A program made the position numbers and the translations under genes. From Actinomycetales bacterium (GTDB taxonomy: Bacteria; Actinomycetota; Actinomycetes; Mycobacteriales; Micromonosporaceae), in the NCBI GenBank assembly GCA_002919305.1, contig PKFB01000021.1, positions 248,001-312,000 on the forward strand: a stretch of DNA of 64,000 nt, read 5' to 3'. Positions within the stretch are counted from its first letter, which is position 1. Each line of letters opens with the position of its first letter. Shown one piece after another: positions 61,888-64,000 of the stretch. The notes under the pieces are model-generated. The model was not told the origin of the DNA. It worked only from the letters and a program-made list of their open reading frames with translations, and did no database searches.

Positions 61888-63624
61888 TCACAGCTGATCA
61901 GCGGAGAGCAGGCCGTACCCCCACTTCGGATCGAAAGTCGCCGGTGGCGCGCCCGGAACAGAGCTCGCGGCGCGGAGCTGCTTCCGCAATCCGTCCGGAT
62001 CCAAATTCGGATCCCGCTGCAACAGCAACGCCGCCACTCCCGCCACAAACGGTGAAGCCATGCTGGTCCCGGCCATCACCACGTGCTCCCGGTCGAGGAT
62101 GAGCGCTCGGGGTAGGTGAGCATTCCGCGAAAGCGCGGATGCGATCATGGCGCCCGGCGCCGCGACGTCCGGCTTGGGGTGTTCGTCCCGACGCGGTCCT
62201 TCGCTGGAGAAGTCCGCAATGTCGTTGGGTTCCAACCCCGTGGCGCGCTGCGCGCCATCGATATCGGTCCAGCTGACCTTGGTGGTGTACGCGGCGGCGG
62301 TCACCGCCTGCGTCGCCGCTCCTGGGGAGCCGATCTTGTAGGCGTCGTCGGCGTAACGGCCGGTGAACTGTGCGGGCAGGTCCGGTGAGGACAGGATCCA
62401 CGCGTCGACCTGACCGTTGCTTACCGAAGCGCCCCGGAGACGCAGCCGCCACAGCCGGGAGGGAGCCGACGCGGAGCTGTTCGGCTCCACCAGCACCAGA
62501 GCGTTGTGATCACCGTTGATCGGGTCGGGTCCGGGGGTAGCGATTCGGATCCTGCCATCGCCGGTTATGTACTGCCGCACCGGCGATCCACCGGTGATGA
62601 TCGACTGGAACGGAGTGGACTCCCCGGAGGGTCCGGCCACCGCGATGTCCAGCGCGTCAGCACCGGCGTACCAGATATTCAATTCGAAAGGCCCGGCGGC
62701 GGCGCAGGTGATCGTCCGCTGCCCGCCCTGGGTGATCTGGGTCCGAGCGTGAATGTCGTCGTTCCCCTCATTGCCGGCGGCGCAGACCACGATCCTGCCG
62801 GGCCCGCTGACGGCGTCGATGATCTGCGAAAGCGGGTCGGTGCCGTCGTGCGGATCGCCGTGCCCACCCAGGCTGAGGTTGACCACCACCGGCATCCCCA
62901 GCTCCGAGGCCACTCGGACGCAGTACCGCACCCCGTCGGCGATGTGGGCGTCCAGCAGGTCGGTCTTGACAATCACGAGCCGGGCACCGGGCGCCACTCC
63001 CGGATAGGTGGCGTCAGCGCCGGCCGCAATCCCGGCCACGTGAGTGCCGTGCCCATCGGTGTCTCGGGACAGCCGGATCTGCTCCCCAATCAGCTCGGCC
63101 CCGTACCGGCCCTCCGGCACCCCTGAACCGGGGAGCGTCTGGTCCCAGATCCGTTCGATCCGCCCCGTAAAAGCCGGATGTTGGGGATCGATCCCGGTGT
63201 CGACCACTCCGATCACGACCCCTTCCCCGGTCAACCCGCTTCGACGGACGAATTCAGGGAGCGCGACCGCGCCAGGTGCCACATCCATCAGAGGGCGCAG
63301 TCTGCGCGCCGCGATCAGCTGCCCCACCGCGGGATCGGAGCTGATGCGATCCAGCGCGTCCAGCGCCACAATGCCGGTACGCGGGGCCTCCTCGGCCGCC
63401 CCACCGGTCTCATTGAGCTCCAAACCCGCTTCGGCCAACCGGGTCAACTCCTCACCGGAGCGCAGCGGACCCCGGACGAACACCACCGCTCGGGTAGGTC
63501 GGGTGGTTTCGGTGATCGTGACGAGCCCGAGGGTGCGGGCTCGGTGCGTCAGCGAGAGGTTGCCGTCAGCGGAATACTGGTCGTACGCAGTGGCGAGGGA
63601 GGCGGAGAGTTTGGTGAAGTCCAT
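61888..63624 (-). CDS. Leaderless subtilisin-like serine protease (S8) with inserted beta domain
   Basis: The protein has 578 residues from ATG 63624 (AGGAGG at eight bases). The catalytic triad is complete: Asp142 (GVVDTGIDP), His192 (DGHGTHVAG), Ser521 (GTSMASPFVAG), with oxyanion Asn285 (AAGNEGN). Residues 1-125 are prodomain-like. Between Asn285 and Ser521, residues 300-420 form an inserted beta-rich region, as in the jelly-roll insertion of Clostridium CspA-type subtilases. There is no signal peptide or membrane helix, so the protease is probably intracellular. Substrates are unknown. Confidence 0.86.
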   Translation of the reverse strand: MDFTKLSASLATAYDQYSADGNLSLTHRARTLGLVTITETTRPTRAVVFVRGPLRSGEELTRLAEAGLELNETGGAAEEAPRTGIVALDALDRISSDPAVGQLIAARRLRPLMDVAPGAVALPEFVRRSGLTGEGVVIGVVDTGIDPQHPAFTGRIERIWDQTLPGSGVPEGRYGAELIGEQIRLSRDTDGHGTHVAGIAAGADATYPGVAPGARLVIVKTDLLDAHIADGVRYCVRVASELGMPVVVNLSLGGHGDPHDGTDPLSQIIDAVSGPGRIVVCAAGNEGNDDIHARTQITQGGQRTITCAAAGPFELNIWYAGADALDIAVAGPSGESTPFQSIITGGSPVRQYITGDGRIRIATPGPDPINGDHNALVLVEPNSSASAPSRLWRLRLRGASVSNGQVDAWILSSPDLPAQFTGRYADDAYKIGSPGAATQAVTAAAYTTKVSWTDIDGAQRATGLEPNDIADFSSEGPRRDEHPKPDVAAPGAMIASALSRNAHLPRALILDREHVVMAGTSMASPFVAGVAALLLQRDPNLDPDGLRKQLRAASSVPGAPPATFDPKWGYGLLSADQL

Positions 63625-63726
63625 GGCGGAGACCTCCTGGTTGTGATGGCGCCATGCTCCTTCACCATCTCCACGATTAGTATCGGGTTCACGACTGTTC
63701 GTACATAGATCGACCAAACAGTCGGA

Positions 63727-64000
63727 TTATTCAGCTTTTCGGGCGATTTCCTGAACCAAGCCGTATTCAATCGCCTCTGACGCACTCAACATCCGGACAG
63801 CGCTGAGATCGGTCTCCACCTGTAAACGCGAACGCCGCATCTAGATCCCCGTCGGGGCAACGCAGGTGAAGCTGGATCCGCTCCCCGTCGTTGGCTTCCA
63901 TGGCCAGCAGCTGAGCCGCCACCCGGGTACCGAGCTGGGCGGTGAGCTCTCCCTGGAGCAGCACGATGCCCTGATCAAACAGCCGTTCGGCCAGCCACGA
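63727..64000 (-). pseudogene. ClpP-like protease subunit, internally deleted and frameshifted (start outside window)
   Basis: From the window edge the frame reads WLAERLFDQGIVLLQGEL, RVAAQLLAMEANDGERIQLHL and RCPDGDLDAAFAF, the first half of ClpP up to the SPGG region. Then, at about 63815-63832, it shifts frame. The next frame reads VETDLSAVRMLSASEAIEYG and LVQEIARKAE with a stop at 63727, which is the C-terminal end of ClpP. About 90 residues between, holding the catalytic Ser and His, are gone. The remaining frame would give a shortened non-catalytic protein. The intact allele or its N-terminus lies outside. Confidence 0.78.

Noticed and set aside
1..64000. CRISPR arrays, insertion sequences, prophage, rRNA and tRNA genes
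   Set aside because: I looked for regularly spaced repeats, transposase motifs, integrase motifs and RNA-gene landmarks and saw none.

Overview
The window is high-GC chromosomal DNA of an actinomycete. A bacterial proteasome activator ending in GQYL, two DUF1707 proteins, three LytR-CpsA-Psr proteins, DUF5926, DUF2142 and the serS-pheA neighbourhood all point to a proteasome-bearing actinobacterium. A Streptosporangiales-like lineage is my guess, not a demonstrated placement. I saw no tRNA, rRNA, CRISPR array, insertion sequence or prophage.

Layout. 0-8 kb: the end of a transketolase-like gene, then a DUF1707/LiaF-like protein, a xylose-type ABC importer (binding protein, ATPase, permease) with its ROK repressor and a HAD phosphatase, and a GT2 glycosyltransferase. 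8-12 kb: a second DUF1707 protein, the proteasome activator Bpa, a Cof-type HAD and seryl-tRNA synthetase. 12-17 kb: three related four-helix membrane proteins with Pro/Gly/Gln-rich tails, separated by unusually long AT-richer spacers; the first spacer holds the decayed remains of a fourth copy. 17-24 kb: a small zinc metallopeptidase, AIM24-like protein, prephenate dehydratase, ACT protein, LarB-LarC (nickel-pincer cofactor), a PAS protein and arginine deiminase. 24-31 kb: DUF5926, a sensor histidine kinase coupled to an RsbW-like ATPase, rhodanese and three LCP ligases. 31-45 kb: UDP-glucuronate decarboxylase, two sodium/solute symporter operons, PP2C phosphatase, flavin reductase, an ABC exporter, a Uma2 nuclease-fold protein, a LytS/LytTR two-component pair and a RIO kinase.

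45-56 kb is a surface-glycan/phospho-polyol locus. It contains a polyprenyl-phosphate sugar transferase translationally coupled to a DUF2142 protein, a GT4 glycosyltransferase, and an overlapping four-gene operon: cytidylyltransferase-like enzyme, sn-glycerol-1-phosphate dehydrogenase-like enzyme, CDP-alcohol phosphotransferase and flippase. A benzoylformate-decarboxylase-like ThDP enzyme with changed active-site residues lies upstream. I infer that this locus makes, activates, transfers and exports a phospho-polyol group (perhaps glycerol-1-phosphate) for an envelope polymer. The three LCP proteins would be natural ligases for such a polymer. This is the best candidate for a poorly described system here.

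56-64 kb: an AAA ATPase with a TPR-like N-terminus, a glutamate-cysteine-ligase-family enzyme, two membrane proteins, a small free-standing protein resembling the prodomain of the adjacent subtilase, the leaderless subtilase itself, and a ClpP-like gene broken by an internal deletion and frameshift at the window edge.

Start codons were moved inward in many genes where a good ribosome binding site supports it; each entry says so. Functional assignments come from motif recognition only; no database search was run.
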